Under the pieces are notes generated by a model, which was not told the origin of the DNA, ran no database searches, and saw only the letters and a list, made by a program, of their open reading frames with translations. 64,000 bases of DNA from Promicromonospora sp. AC04 (GTDB lineage Bacteria; Actinomycetota; Actinomycetes; Actinomycetales; Cellulomonadaceae), in assembly GCF_003058225.1 (NCBI RefSeq), contig NZ_QBUG01000003.1, positions 434,001-498,000 on the forward strand, written 5' to 3'. Made by a program: the position numbers and the translations under genes. Shown one piece after another: positions 51,285-58,648 of this stretch (positions are counted from its first letter, which is position 1; every line of letters begins with the position of its first letter).

Positions 51285-51794
51285 ATGCCGGTGTACGAGT
51301 TCACGATGATCCTCGACCGTGACCTGTCGGACGATGACTACGACAGGCTGTTCGAGGCGGGTCTGGACGACAGTTCCCCGGGTTCCGAGAATGGCCATGG
51401 ATACATCGCCGTGACCAGGGAGGCGCCCCGACTGCTGGATGCGATCGTGTCGGCGGTTCATGACACGGTCCGAGCTGGCTTGCGTCCTGTGGCGATCGAG
51501 GAGGAGGACCTGCTCACGCTCGGCCAGATCGCCGAACGCTCAGGACGGACTCACGAGTCCGTCAGGCTCCTTGCTGCTGGGCGCCGTGGGCCCGGTGGTT
51601 TCCCGGGCGCCGTCGGCGCCGGCAAGGCTTCTCTCTACTCGTGGGCCGCGGTGTCGGACTGGTTCGCCGAGAAGCTCGGCGTCGTCGTCCAGCCGCACGA
51701 TGCGAACGCGCGCCTGCTTGCCGCGGCCTCGCACATCCTGCGCGCGCGAGCGTTAGCGCCCACGGAGGATCTTGTGCTTCTCGCCTCTGCCTGA
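51285..51794 (+). CDS. HTH-containing partner, candidate antitoxin/autorepressor
   Basis: 169 residues from ATG 51285; GAGGAGG lies 7 nt upstream, inside the first gene. N-terminus MPVYEFTMILDRDLSDDDYDRLFEAG and AIVSAVHDTVRAGL form an alpha/beta domain seen in HicB-like partners; LTLGQIAERSGRTHESVRLLAAGRRGPGGFP (about 69-105) is a MerR/XRE-like helix-turn-helix. The same gene order and motifs are familiar from other actinobacteria. The DNA-binding partner would be expected to bind the repeat at 51019. An alternative is a plain regulatory pair without toxicity. Confidence 0.75.
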   Translation: MPVYEFTMILDRDLSDDDYDRLFEAGLDDSSPGSENGHGYIAVTREAPRLLDAIVSAVHDTVRAGLRPVAIEEEDLLTLGQIAERSGRTHESVRLLAAGRRGPGGFPGAVGAGKASLYSWAAVSDWFAEKLGVVVQPHDANARLLAAASHILRARALAPTEDLVLLASA

Positions 51795-51867
51795 CGGTGC
51801 CGGCGGGCGGGAGAATTGCTCGGTCGACAGCGAGCCGCAAGGCCCGGCCGAGCGCCGATGCCCGGGA

Positions 51868-51904
51868 TTACTATCATCGACGATTCTATCGTTCGTGATA
51901 GTAA
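51868..51904. promoter_or_regulatory. 37-bp quasi-palindrome, AT-rich
   Basis: TTACTATCA (51868-51876) and TGATAGTAA (51896-51904) are perfect 9-bp arms; inside, ACGA and TCGT are symmetric around TTCTA. It could be a terminator of the two-gene module or an operator of the downstream ABC operon. Unusually AT-rich here. Confidence 0.6.
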
Positions 51905-51995
51905 ACCGGGCGGTACGGCTCTGCGCATGGCCAGGTAGCGCGAGCGCGGCGGCGGCCTCTCACGGAAACCCCTTGTGGTTGGTGCCGCCTTCCGG

Positions 51996-52024
51996 CAAAC
52001 TGGTTTGCAGGGCAAACCAGTTTG
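51996..52024. promoter_or_regulatory. 13-bp inverted repeat, operator-like, before the ABC operon
   Basis: CAAACTGGTTTGC (51996-52008) and GCAAACCAGTTTG (52012-52024) are exact inverted copies 3 bp apart, ending 18 bp before ATG 52043. The operon encodes a winged-helix regulator, the natural candidate for binding here. It could also act as a leader hairpin. Confidence 0.65.
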
Positions 52025-52042
52025 AGAGGCGAGGAGTTCACC

Positions 52043-52750
52043 ATGGCGAACGATCCGACGTCGGGCAAACCGACGGAACCGGAGCACCCCGGCGACCCCG
52101 CGGGCCTCGACCCCGCCGAGATGTTGCGGATGATCCGGCAGCAGCAGGAGGCGGCGCGGGACGCCACCGAACCGGACGGTCGCGTGCTGTTCGGCGCGTG
52201 GGGCCTCGCGTGGCTGATCGGGTACCTGGCCATGTGGTCCACGGCCCGCGACACGGGATCCCCCGAGGGCTGGGCCGGCTGGGTGCTCGCCGGGTGCATC
52301 GTCGGCGCGGTGGTGTTCACTATCGTGCACAGCATCACCCGGACCTCCGGCCTGCGCGGTACGAGCGCCCGGGTCGGGGCGCTGTACGGCTGGGCCTGGT
52401 TCCTCGGGTTCACGGCCTTCGGCGTCATGCTGGGCGCCATGGGCGACGCCGGCGCGTCGCGAGAGGTCATGGCGATCGCCGCGAACGGCTTCGCGTGCCT
52501 GATCGTCGGCCTCATGTACATCGCGGGCGGCCTGCTCTTCGAGGAGCTCCGCATGTCCGCCGTCGGCGGATGGATGCTGGTCACGGCGGTGCTCGCCGCG
52601 TTCGCGGGGATGCCGAACACCTACCTGGTGATGGCCGTTGCGGGCGGCGGCGGGTTCCTGGCCATGGTCGCGGTGGAGCAGGTGTACCGCACCCGGCGTC
52701 GATCACCGGGGTCCGCCGAGAGGGCGGAGGGCGGTGGCCGGGGTGCCTGA
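52043..52750 (+). CDS. Six-helix membrane protein of the ABC operon
   Basis: 235 residues from ATG 52043, with GAGGAG 7 nt upstream. Residues 1-48 are polar and end in EMLRMIRQQQEAARDAT, then about six helices (about 51-69, 82-102, 112-133, 143-165, 170-190, 193-212) and a basic tail. Similar proteins precede ArsR-like regulators and ABC exporters in actinobacteria. It may be an accessory of the exporter or modulate the regulator; no enzymatic motif. It overlaps the regulator gene. Confidence 0.75.
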   Translation: MANDPTSGKPTEPEHPGDPAGLDPAEMLRMIRQQQEAARDATEPDGRVLFGAWGLAWLIGYLAMWSTARDTGSPEGWAGWVLAGCIVGAVVFTIVHSITRTSGLRGTSARVGALYGWAWFLGFTAFGVMLGAMGDAGASREVMAIAANGFACLIVGLMYIAGGLLFEELRMSAVGGWMLVTAVLAAFAGMPNTYLVMAVAGGGGFLAMVAVEQVYRTRRRSPGSAERAEGGGRGA

Positions 52751-53045
52751 TGACCTCGACCCCGTGATCCACGCCCCCGCGCGCCTGCGCGTCGTGGCCT
52801 CGCTCGCCGCCCTGGGCCGCGGGGACGAGGTGGCCTTCCCCAAGCTGCGGAAGCTGCTCGACATGACCGCCGGAAACCTGTCGACCCACCTGCGCAAGCT
52901 GGAGGACGCCGGATACGTGCGGGTCACCAAGACGCACGAGGGCAGGATGCCTGCGACCTATCTGGCCCTCACCGACACCGGCCGCACCGCGTTCGCGGAC
53001 TACCAGGCGGCACTGATGGATCTGTTGAAGGGAGCACAGGGATGA
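52734..53045 (+). CDS. Winged-helix transcriptional regulator (ArsR/MarR-like)
   Basis: About 103 residues if started at GTG 52734, or 100 from GTG 52743; a GGAGGG lies just upstream of both. PARLRVVASLAALGRGDEVAFPKLRKLLDMTAGNLSTHLRKLEDAGYV is the single winged-helix domain of the DUF2087/HTH_34 type, and the wing is VTKTHEGRMPATYLALT. It overlaps the membrane protein gene by 17 nt and the ABC ATPase gene by 4 nt. Expected to repress its own operon through the palindrome at 51996. Confidence 0.88.
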   Translation: MAGVPDDLDPVIHAPARLRVVASLAALGRGDEVAFPKLRKLLDMTAGNLSTHLRKLEDAGYVRVTKTHEGRMPATYLALTDTGRTAFADYQAALMDLLKGAQG

Positions 53046-53959
53046 GTGCGGTAGAGGTCAGCGCCGTGCAGGTCAGTGGCGTGACCCGGCGCTTCGGCGA
53101 CGTCGTCGCCCTCGACGACGTCTCGCTGGAGGTGGGGCACGGCGAGCTGGTGGGCATGCTCGGCCCCAACGGGGCCGGCAAGTCCACGCTGCTGTCGCTG
53201 GTCAGCGGCCAGCGGCGGCCCGACGCCGGGGTGGTGCGCCTGCACGGCAACGACCCGCGGGACGCCCGAGCGCGCACCGTGCTGGGCCTGACCCCCCAGG
53301 AGACGGGCCTGCCCTCGACGCTGCGCGTGCGCGAGGTGGTCGACTTCGTGGGCGGCCACTACCCCGACCCGGTCCCGACCGGCGAGCTGCTGGAGCAGTT
53401 CGGGCTCGCCGACCTGGGCAAGCGCCAGACGGGTTCGCTGTCCGGCGGGCAGAAGCGGCGGCTCGCCGTCGCGATGTCGCTGGTCGGCAGGCCGCGCGTC
53501 GTGCTGCTCGACGAGCCCACCACCGGGCTCGACGTGTCCGGTCGCACCGCCCTGTGGGACGCCATCCGGGAGTACCACGCAGGCGGCGGCACGGTGCTGC
53601 TCACCTCGCACTACCTGGAGGAGGTGCAGGCGCTCGCCGAGCGGGTGGTCGTGATCGACCACGGGACCGTGCTCGCGGACGACTCCCTCGAGACCATCCT
53701 CAGCCGGGTAGGCGTGCGCCGGGTGCAGCTGACCGACGCCGCGGGCGTGCGCCAGGAGCACCTCGTCCCCGACTCGGACGCGTTCGTGCGCGACCTGGTC
53801 ACCTCCGGCACGGAGTTCCGCGACCTGGAGATCCGGGGCGCGTCCCTGGAGGAGGCGTTCGGGCAGCTCGTCGACGGGGTGGACGGCGTCGGACGACCGG
53901 CCGGGCACGAGGCCCCGGCCGAGGCACTACCCGAGACGACCGAAGGAGCGGTGCGATGA
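53042..53959 (+). CDS. ABC exporter ATP-binding protein
   Basis: 305 residues. Walker A GPNGAGKST (near 37-45), Q-loop in GLTPQETGLP, signature LSGGQKRRL (near 138-146), Walker B VVLLDEPTTGLD, and H-loop LLTSHYLEEV. The C-terminal extension (about 215-300) resembles DrrA/CcmA-type multidrug or antibiotic exporters. The ATG overlaps the regulator stop (ATGA) and its own stop overlaps the permease start, so all four genes form one operon. Substrate unknown. Confidence 0.95.
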   Translation: MSAVEVSAVQVSGVTRRFGDVVALDDVSLEVGHGELVGMLGPNGAGKSTLLSLVSGQRRPDAGVVRLHGNDPRDARARTVLGLTPQETGLPSTLRVREVVDFVGGHYPDPVPTGELLEQFGLADLGKRQTGSLSGGQKRRLAVAMSLVGRPRVVLLDEPTTGLDVSGRTALWDAIREYHAGGGTVLLTSHYLEEVQALAERVVVIDHGTVLADDSLETILSRVGVRRVQLTDAAGVRQEHLVPDSDAFVRDLVTSGTEFRDLEIRGASLEEAFGQLVDGVDGVGRPAGHEAPAEALPETTEGAVR

Positions 53960-54765
53960 GCGCGGTGGCGAGCCGGACGACGTCCGGCAACGAGCTGGAC
54001 GACGGGCACACCCAGCCCTTCCTGACGCTGTCCTGGCTGCACCTCAAGTACCAGTTCCTGGAGACCGTCCGGATCCCCATCGCGGTGCTCGGGAACGTGC
54101 TGTTCCCGTCGCTGTCCATGTTCTTCTTCGTGGTGCCGCAGACGACGGTCGCGGGCAACCCCGAGCTCGCGACGACCGCCGTCGCCGCCCTCGGGCTGTT
54201 CGCCGTGTGCTCGGCCAGCCTCTTCACCTACGGCCTCGGCGTGGCCGAGGACCGGCAGCTGCCGTTCTACCCGTTCCTGCGGTCGCTGCCCGCCGGGCCC
54301 GGCCCGCAGATGGTGGCGCGCGTGCTGAACGGCGGGATCTTCTCGCTGTTCGGCCTGCTGCCGCTGATCCTCATCGGCTGGCTGTTCACGGCGGCCACCG
54401 TGACCCCGGGGCAGCTGCTCGCCGGGATCGGGACCATCCTCGGGGTGTCCGTGCCGTTCGTGCTGCTCGGCATGGCGATCGGGTACGCGCTGTCGGCCAA
54501 GGCGGCGCTGCCCGTGGTGCAGATCATCCTGTTCCCGCTGGCCTTCGCGGGCGGGCTGTTCCTGCCGCCCCAGATGTTCCCGGCCTGGCTGGACGCGATC
54601 TCGCAGGCCACCCCCACCCGCGCCGGCCGCGACCTCTTGGTCCAGGCGACCACGGGGGTGGAGGCCTACGCCCTGGCGCTCCCGGTCCTGGCCGGCTGGA
54701 CCCTGCTGTTCGTGGTCCTGGCAGTGGTGGCCTACCGCAACGACGAGGGCCGCCGCTTCCGCTGA
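53956..54765 (+). CDS. ABC-2 type permease
   Basis: 269 residues, six helices (about 39-60, 70-92, 118-140, 148-172, 180-200, 240-262), with an amphipathic start and RNDEGRRFR tail. FPLAFAGGLFLPPQMFPAWLDAISQATPTRAG is the ABC-2 signature before the last helix, as in DrrB/NodJ-type transporters. It pairs with the ATPase upstream (4-nt overlap) as a homodimeric or heteromeric exporter. Last gene of the operon. Confidence 0.92.
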   Translation: MSAVASRTTSGNELDDGHTQPFLTLSWLHLKYQFLETVRIPIAVLGNVLFPSLSMFFFVVPQTTVAGNPELATTAVAALGLFAVCSASLFTYGLGVAEDRQLPFYPFLRSLPAGPGPQMVARVLNGGIFSLFGLLPLILIGWLFTAATVTPGQLLAGIGTILGVSVPFVLLGMAIGYALSAKAALPVVQIILFPLAFAGGLFLPPQMFPAWLDAISQATPTRAGRDLLVQATTGVEAYALALPVLAGWTLLFVVLAVVAYRNDEGRRFR

Positions 54766-54785
54766 CCGGCTGCCCCCGCCGCGAG

Positions 54786-54842
54786 CGACCCCTACACAGT
54801 GCACGCGACACGCCGAAGATGCCGCGCAGTGTGTAGGGGTCG
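54786..54842. terminator. Bidirectional hairpin between ABC operon and copA
   Basis: CGACCCCTACACA (54786-54798) pairs perfectly with TGTGTAGGGGTCG (54830-54842); inner GTGC and GCGC partly extend the stem. Convergent genes lie on either side. Confidence 0.75.
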
Positions 54843-54861
54843 TCGGTCGGTTCGGCTCCGG

Positions 54862-57231
54862 TCAGGTCGTGCGGCGGAGGCGGAGCGAGTTACCGACCAC
54901 CAGGAGGCTGCTCGCCGCCATCGCGCCGCCCGCGATCATCGGATTCAGCAGGCCGGCCGCCGCCAACGGGATCGCCGCGACGTTGTACGCGAACGCCCAG
55001 AACAGGTTCTGCCGGATGATCCGCAGCGTCTTCCGGGACAGGCGCACGGCGCTCGCGGCGGCCCGCAGGTCGCCGCGGACCAGCGTGATGTCGCTCGCCT
55101 CGATCGCCACGTCGGTGCCCGTGCCCATCGCGAGGCCCAGGTCGGCGGTGGCGAGCGCGGCGGCGTCGTTCACGCCGTCGCCCACCATCGCCACCGTGCG
55201 ACCCTCGGCCTGGAGCCGGGCCACGACGGACGCCTTGTCGGCGGGCAGCACGCGGGAGATCACGTCCGCGTCGGGGATGCCGACCGCGCGGGCGGCCACG
55301 CGGGCCGCACCCGCGGAGTCCCCGGTCAGCAGGTAGGGGCGCAGGCCCAGTTCCCGGAGCTCAGCCACGGCCTCGGCCGACGTCGGCTTGGCCGGGTCCC
55401 GCAGGGAGATCACGCCGCCAGCGGTGCCGTTCCAGGCCACGGCCACGGCGGTGGCCCCGGCCTCCTCCTGCTGCCCGACGGCGGAGCGCACCTCGCCGGG
55501 GACCGTCGCCCCCTGCTCGGCGAGCCAGTCCGGGCGACCCACGAGGACGCGGCGGGTGTTCAGCGCACCGCCCGGGGCGAGCCCGGCGTGCGCCTGCCTG
55601 ACCAGGCCCTCGACGCCGCCGCCCGCGTGCGCGACGAAGCCCGTTACCTCGAGGGGCGACTCGGCGTCCGGCTCTGCCGCGGCCCGTCCCGCCGCCGTGA
55701 TCGCCCGCGCGATCGGGTGCTCGCTCAGCGACTCGACGGCGGCCGCGTACCGCAGCACCTCGGGGGCGTCGGTGAGGTGGTTGGCGTCGTCGGCCCGGTC
55801 GCGGGGACTCGGATCGGTGCCCGCGACGTCGACCACGCGCATGCGTCCCTCGGTGACCGTGCCCGTCTTGTCGAGCAGCACCGTGTCCACGCGGCGGGTG
55901 CGCTCCAGGATCTCCGGCCCGCGGATCAGCACCCCCAGCTGGGCGCCGCGGCCGGTGCCGACCAGGATCGCCGTCGGCGTGGCCAGTCCCAGGGCGCAGG
56001 GGCACGCGATGATCAGCACGGCGACGGCCGCCGTGAACGCCGCCTCGACGTCGCGGGTCGTGGCCAGCCAGCCCGCCAGCGTGAGCACGGCCAGTGCCAG
56101 CACCACCGGCACGAACACCGCGGAGATGCGGTCCGCGAGCCGCGCCACGGGCGCCTTGCCCGTCTGCGCCTGGGCGACGAGGCGCCCGATGCGGGACAGC
56201 ATCGTGTCCTCGCCCACGTGGGTGGCGCGTACCAGGAGGTGCCCCGAGGTGCTCACCGTGCCGCCGACGACGTCGTCGCCCGACACCACGTCCACCGGCA
56301 CCGGCTCGCCGGTGACCAGCGAGGTGTCGAGGGCGGAGGCGCCGTCCACCACCGTGCCGTCCGTGGCGACCGTTCCGCCCGGACGCACCGCGAACACGTC
56401 CCCGACCTGCAGGGCGGCGACGGGCACGGCGGTGGTGCGCCAGCCGCCGTCGGGCAGGCGGAGGGGCGCGCCGTCCGGGCCCAGCGCGATGCGCTCCGCG
56501 TCCTTGGCGCCCAGGTTGAGCAGGGCGCGCAGGGCATCGCCCGCGCGGCGCCGCGACCGGTGCTCGGCGTACCGGCCGGCCAGGAGGAACGTGGTGACCA
56601 CGGCGCCGACCTCGAAGTACAGGCCCGGTCCGGTGCCCGCCTCCGCGGGCCGGAGCGTGTCGGCGCCCAGCACCCACAGCGACCACAGGGTCGCCGCGAC
56701 CACGCCGATCGAGACCAGCGTGTCCATCGTTGAGCTCGCGTGCCGGGCGGCCCGTGCGGCGGCGGTGTGGAACGGCCAGGCGCCCCACACGACGACGGGC
56801 AGCGCCAGCGCGGCAACGAGCCAGTCGCTGCCCGGGAAGGACAGCCCGGGGACCATCGACAGCAGGAGCACCGGGACGGTCAGCACCGCCGAGACCGGCA
56901 GCCGACGGCGCAGGTCATCGCCGCGGTACTCGGCGCCCGGAACCGCGCCCGAGGTCTCGCCGGCTCCGGGTTCCGCGGCCCCGTTCGCCGTCCGGCGCCG
57001 TGTCACGCGCGCCCCGTACCCGGCGGACTCGACGGCGTCGACCAGGTCCTGGTCGGTGACCTCGGACGAGAGCACCACGTGTGCCGACTCCAGCGGAAGG
57101 TTCACGGTCGCCGCGACGCCGTCGAGCCGGTTGAGCTTGCGTTCGACCCTGGCCACGCACGAGGCGCAGGTCATCCCGGACACAGCTAGCTCGACCTCAC
57201 CGACGAGGTGCGGTGCCTCAACGGCGGTCAC
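54862..57231 (-). CDS. copA: Copper-exporting P1B-type ATPase
   Basis: 789 residues from GTG 57231, with GGAGA 3-4 nt upstream. One N-terminal HMA domain (GMTCASC, Cys22 and 25), eight membrane helices with the metal motif CPC (near 410-412), phosphorylation site DKTGT (near 452), SEHPIA (HP locus), TGDS and hinge GDGVNDAAA (near 682). It exports Cu+ from the cytoplasm. It is the last gene of the csoR-copZ-copA operon, 32 bp after copZ. Confidence 0.96.
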   Translation of the reverse strand: MTAVEAPHLVGEVELAVSGMTCASCVARVERKLNRLDGVAATVNLPLESAHVVLSSEVTDQDLVDAVESAGYGARVTRRRTANGAAEPGAGETSGAVPGAEYRGDDLRRRLPVSAVLTVPVLLLSMVPGLSFPGSDWLVAALALPVVVWGAWPFHTAAARAARHASSTMDTLVSIGVVAATLWSLWVLGADTLRPAEAGTGPGLYFEVGAVVTTFLLAGRYAEHRSRRRAGDALRALLNLGAKDAERIALGPDGAPLRLPDGGWRTTAVPVAALQVGDVFAVRPGGTVATDGTVVDGASALDTSLVTGEPVPVDVVSGDDVVGGTVSTSGHLLVRATHVGEDTMLSRIGRLVAQAQTGKAPVARLADRISAVFVPVVLALAVLTLAGWLATTRDVEAAFTAAVAVLIIACPCALGLATPTAILVGTGRGAQLGVLIRGPEILERTRRVDTVLLDKTGTVTEGRMRVVDVAGTDPSPRDRADDANHLTDAPEVLRYAAAVESLSEHPIARAITAAGRAAAEPDAESPLEVTGFVAHAGGGVEGLVRQAHAGLAPGGALNTRRVLVGRPDWLAEQGATVPGEVRSAVGQQEEAGATAVAVAWNGTAGGVISLRDPAKPTSAEAVAELRELGLRPYLLTGDSAGAARVAARAVGIPDADVISRVLPADKASVVARLQAEGRTVAMVGDGVNDAAALATADLGLAMGTGTDVAIEASDITLVRGDLRAAASAVRLSRKTLRIIRQNLFWAFAYNVAAIPLAAAGLLNPMIAGGAMAASSLLVVGNSLRLRRTT

Positions 57232-57262
57232 GGTTCTCCTCTGTGGGCGGGCGGCGCCCCGA

Positions 57263-57571
57263 TCAGGACTGGACGACCGGCAGCATGCGGGTCGCCTGGC
57301 GGCCCGGGGCCTGCGCGGCGGACTCGGCGGCGACGGCGTTCTCGAGCACCTCGACGCCGGCAACGTCGTAACCGGCCTCGTCCACGGCGTCCCGCAGCGG
57401 TGCCTCGGCGAGCGGAAGCTTGGAGATCACGCGCACCAGCGAGGTCTCGCCGGCGTGCAGCTCGACGCTCACGTCCTGGACGTCCGGGACGCTCCGCAGC
57501 TCGTTCGTCACGGCGGACACGCAGTGCCCGCAGGTCATACCGGTCACGGCGAGCTTGGTCACGGTGGTCAT
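57263..57571 (-). CDS. copZ: Copper chaperone with one HMA domain
   Basis: 102 residues from ATG 57571; GAGGAGA lies 5-6 nt upstream, favouring it over a GTG at 57607 that overlaps the csoR stop. HMA core TKLAVTGMTCGHCVSAV carries the Cu-binding Cys pair. The protein is longer than the usual 70 residues because of an Ala-rich tail (about 70-102) that ends without a metal motif. It should deliver Cu+ to CopA or CsoR. Confidence 0.92.
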   Translation of the reverse strand: MTTVTKLAVTGMTCGHCVSAVTNELRSVPDVQDVSVELHAGETSLVRVISKLPLAEAPLRDAVDEAGYDVAGVEVLENAVAAESAAQAPGRQATRMLPVVQS

Positions 57572-57603
57572 GTCATCTCCTCGGTTCGTGGGCTGGTTGG
57601 CGT

Positions 57604-57960
57604 TCACATGCGGACGAGGCGAGCGATCGCATCGGCAGCTTCCCGGACCTTAGCGGCACCTTCGTCGTCGGACCCCTTGGCGGCGTCCACCACGCAGTGC
57701 CCCAGGTGATCCTCGACGAGGGCCAGGCTCACCGCCTGCAGGGCCTTGGTCACGGCGCTGACCTGGGTGAGCACGTCGATGCAGTACTCGTCCTCGTCGA
57801 TCATCCGCGCTATGCCACGCACCTGCCCCTCGATGCGGCGCATGCGCTTGAGGTACCCGGTCTTGTCGGACGCGTAGCCGTGCGGCCCGTCGTGCGCGCC
57901 GGCCGCGTCGTGGTGGTCGGCGACCTCGGCCGCCTCGGTGGTCTCCGTCGCCTCGGTCAT
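57604..57960 (-). CDS. csoR: Copper-sensing repressor CsoR
   Basis: 118 residues from ATG 57960. The four-helix DUF156 fold includes GYLKRMRRIEGQVRGIARM (DNA-contacting) and the Cu(I) ligands Cys in DEYCIDVLTQ, His and Cys in LGHCVVD, the expected C-H-C triad. The N-terminus is His-rich (VADHHDAAGAHDGPHG), possibly an extra metal site. Leaderless start behind a promoter that contains a CsoR operator, so it represses its own operon until Cu(I) binds. Confidence 0.96.
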   Translation of the reverse strand: MTEATETTEAAEVADHHDAAGAHDGPHGYASDKTGYLKRMRRIEGQVRGIARMIDEDEYCIDVLTQVSAVTKALQAVSLALVEDHLGHCVVDAAKGSDDEGAAKVREAADAIARLVRM

Positions 57961-57966
57961 GCGACC

Positions 57967-57996
57967 ATCACATACCCCTGTGGGGTAGCGGGTCAA
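57967..57996 (-). promoter_or_regulatory. csoR promoter with embedded CsoR operator
   Basis: On the minus strand: -35 TTGACC (57991-57996), 18-bp spacer, -10 TGTGAT (57967-57972), then 6 nt to ATG 57960. The spacer holds TACCCC-ACA-GGGGTA (57973-57987), the pseudo-palindrome of known CsoR operators. Bound CsoR would cover the spacer and block RNA polymerase. Confidence 0.8.
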
Positions 57997-58015
57997 GTTG
58001 CCCGGGCCACGGCCG

Positions 58016-58648
58016 CTATCCGATCGGGCGGAGGCCGAGCGGCCCGCCTGCCGCCCCGCTCCCTGCCGTGTGCGCCCGCACGAGGGCTTCCACGGCGATC
58101 GCGAGCACGGCGTCGCGCGCCCGGGCGTTCAGGACGTCGTCGCGCACCGCTCCAGGTGCGGTGAGCGCGACGTCGTACGGCAGGCCCAGGCGGTCCGGGA
58201 CACGACGGGACGGGCGCTGCACCCAGGCCGCGTCGACCGCGACCAGGAGCGCGCCGGGCAGCCCGGCGGCCGCCCGGTCCGCGAGTCGCAGCCCGTCCGG
58301 GTGCCACGGCGCCACGACCAGGGGTACGACGCCGGCGGCGCGCGTGGGCGTCTCGCCCGGCAGCAGGGCGGTGGCCCCGGCGCACTCGACCGAGACCTGT
58401 GCCTGGCCGGGCGCCGCCCAGCCCTGGCCGCCCGGCGCGGCGCCCGCGCGCTCGGCCAGCGTTCCGCCGGTGTGGTCGACGAGGGTGACGCGGCCGGGCC
58501 GGGCCTGCGCGACGGCCCGGGCGACGAGGGCGGCGAGCGTGGTGGCCCCCACCCCGCCGGCGACGCCCGCCACGACGACGCGCGTTGTGCGGGTTCCCAG
58601 GTCGGCCGCGAGCCAGTCCTGCGCTCCGGGACCGGTCTCACGAGCCAC
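58016..58648 (-). CDS. ParA/MinD-like ATPase, downstream of eccC
   Basis: 210 residues from GTG 58648, overlapping the eccC stop by 11 nt. Deviant Walker A GVAGGVGATTLAAL (near 28-41) and LVDHTGGTLAERAG show a MinD/ParA fold, but the switch region is not the usual DxxxP and the protein is short, so ATP turnover is uncertain. It is the last gene of the visible ESX cluster; the csoR promoter follows on the same strand. A related ATPase gene precedes eccC. Such proteins may place or assemble the secretion machine. Confidence 0.75.
   Translation of the reverse strand: MARETGPGAQDWLAADLGTRTTRVVVAGVAGGVGATTLAALVARAVAQARPGRVTLVDHTGGTLAERAGAAPGGQGWAAPGQAQVSVECAGATALLPGETPTRAAGVVPLVVAPWHPDGLRLADRAAAGLPGALLVAVDAAWVQRPSRRVPDRLGLPYDVALTAPGAVRDDVLNARARDAVLAIAVEALVRAHTAGSGAAGGPLGLRPIG

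Noticed and set aside
54786-54842. Attachment site or integrase scar
   Set aside because: The repeat is a simple inverted hairpin between convergent genes, with no integrase, tRNA or flanking direct repeat.
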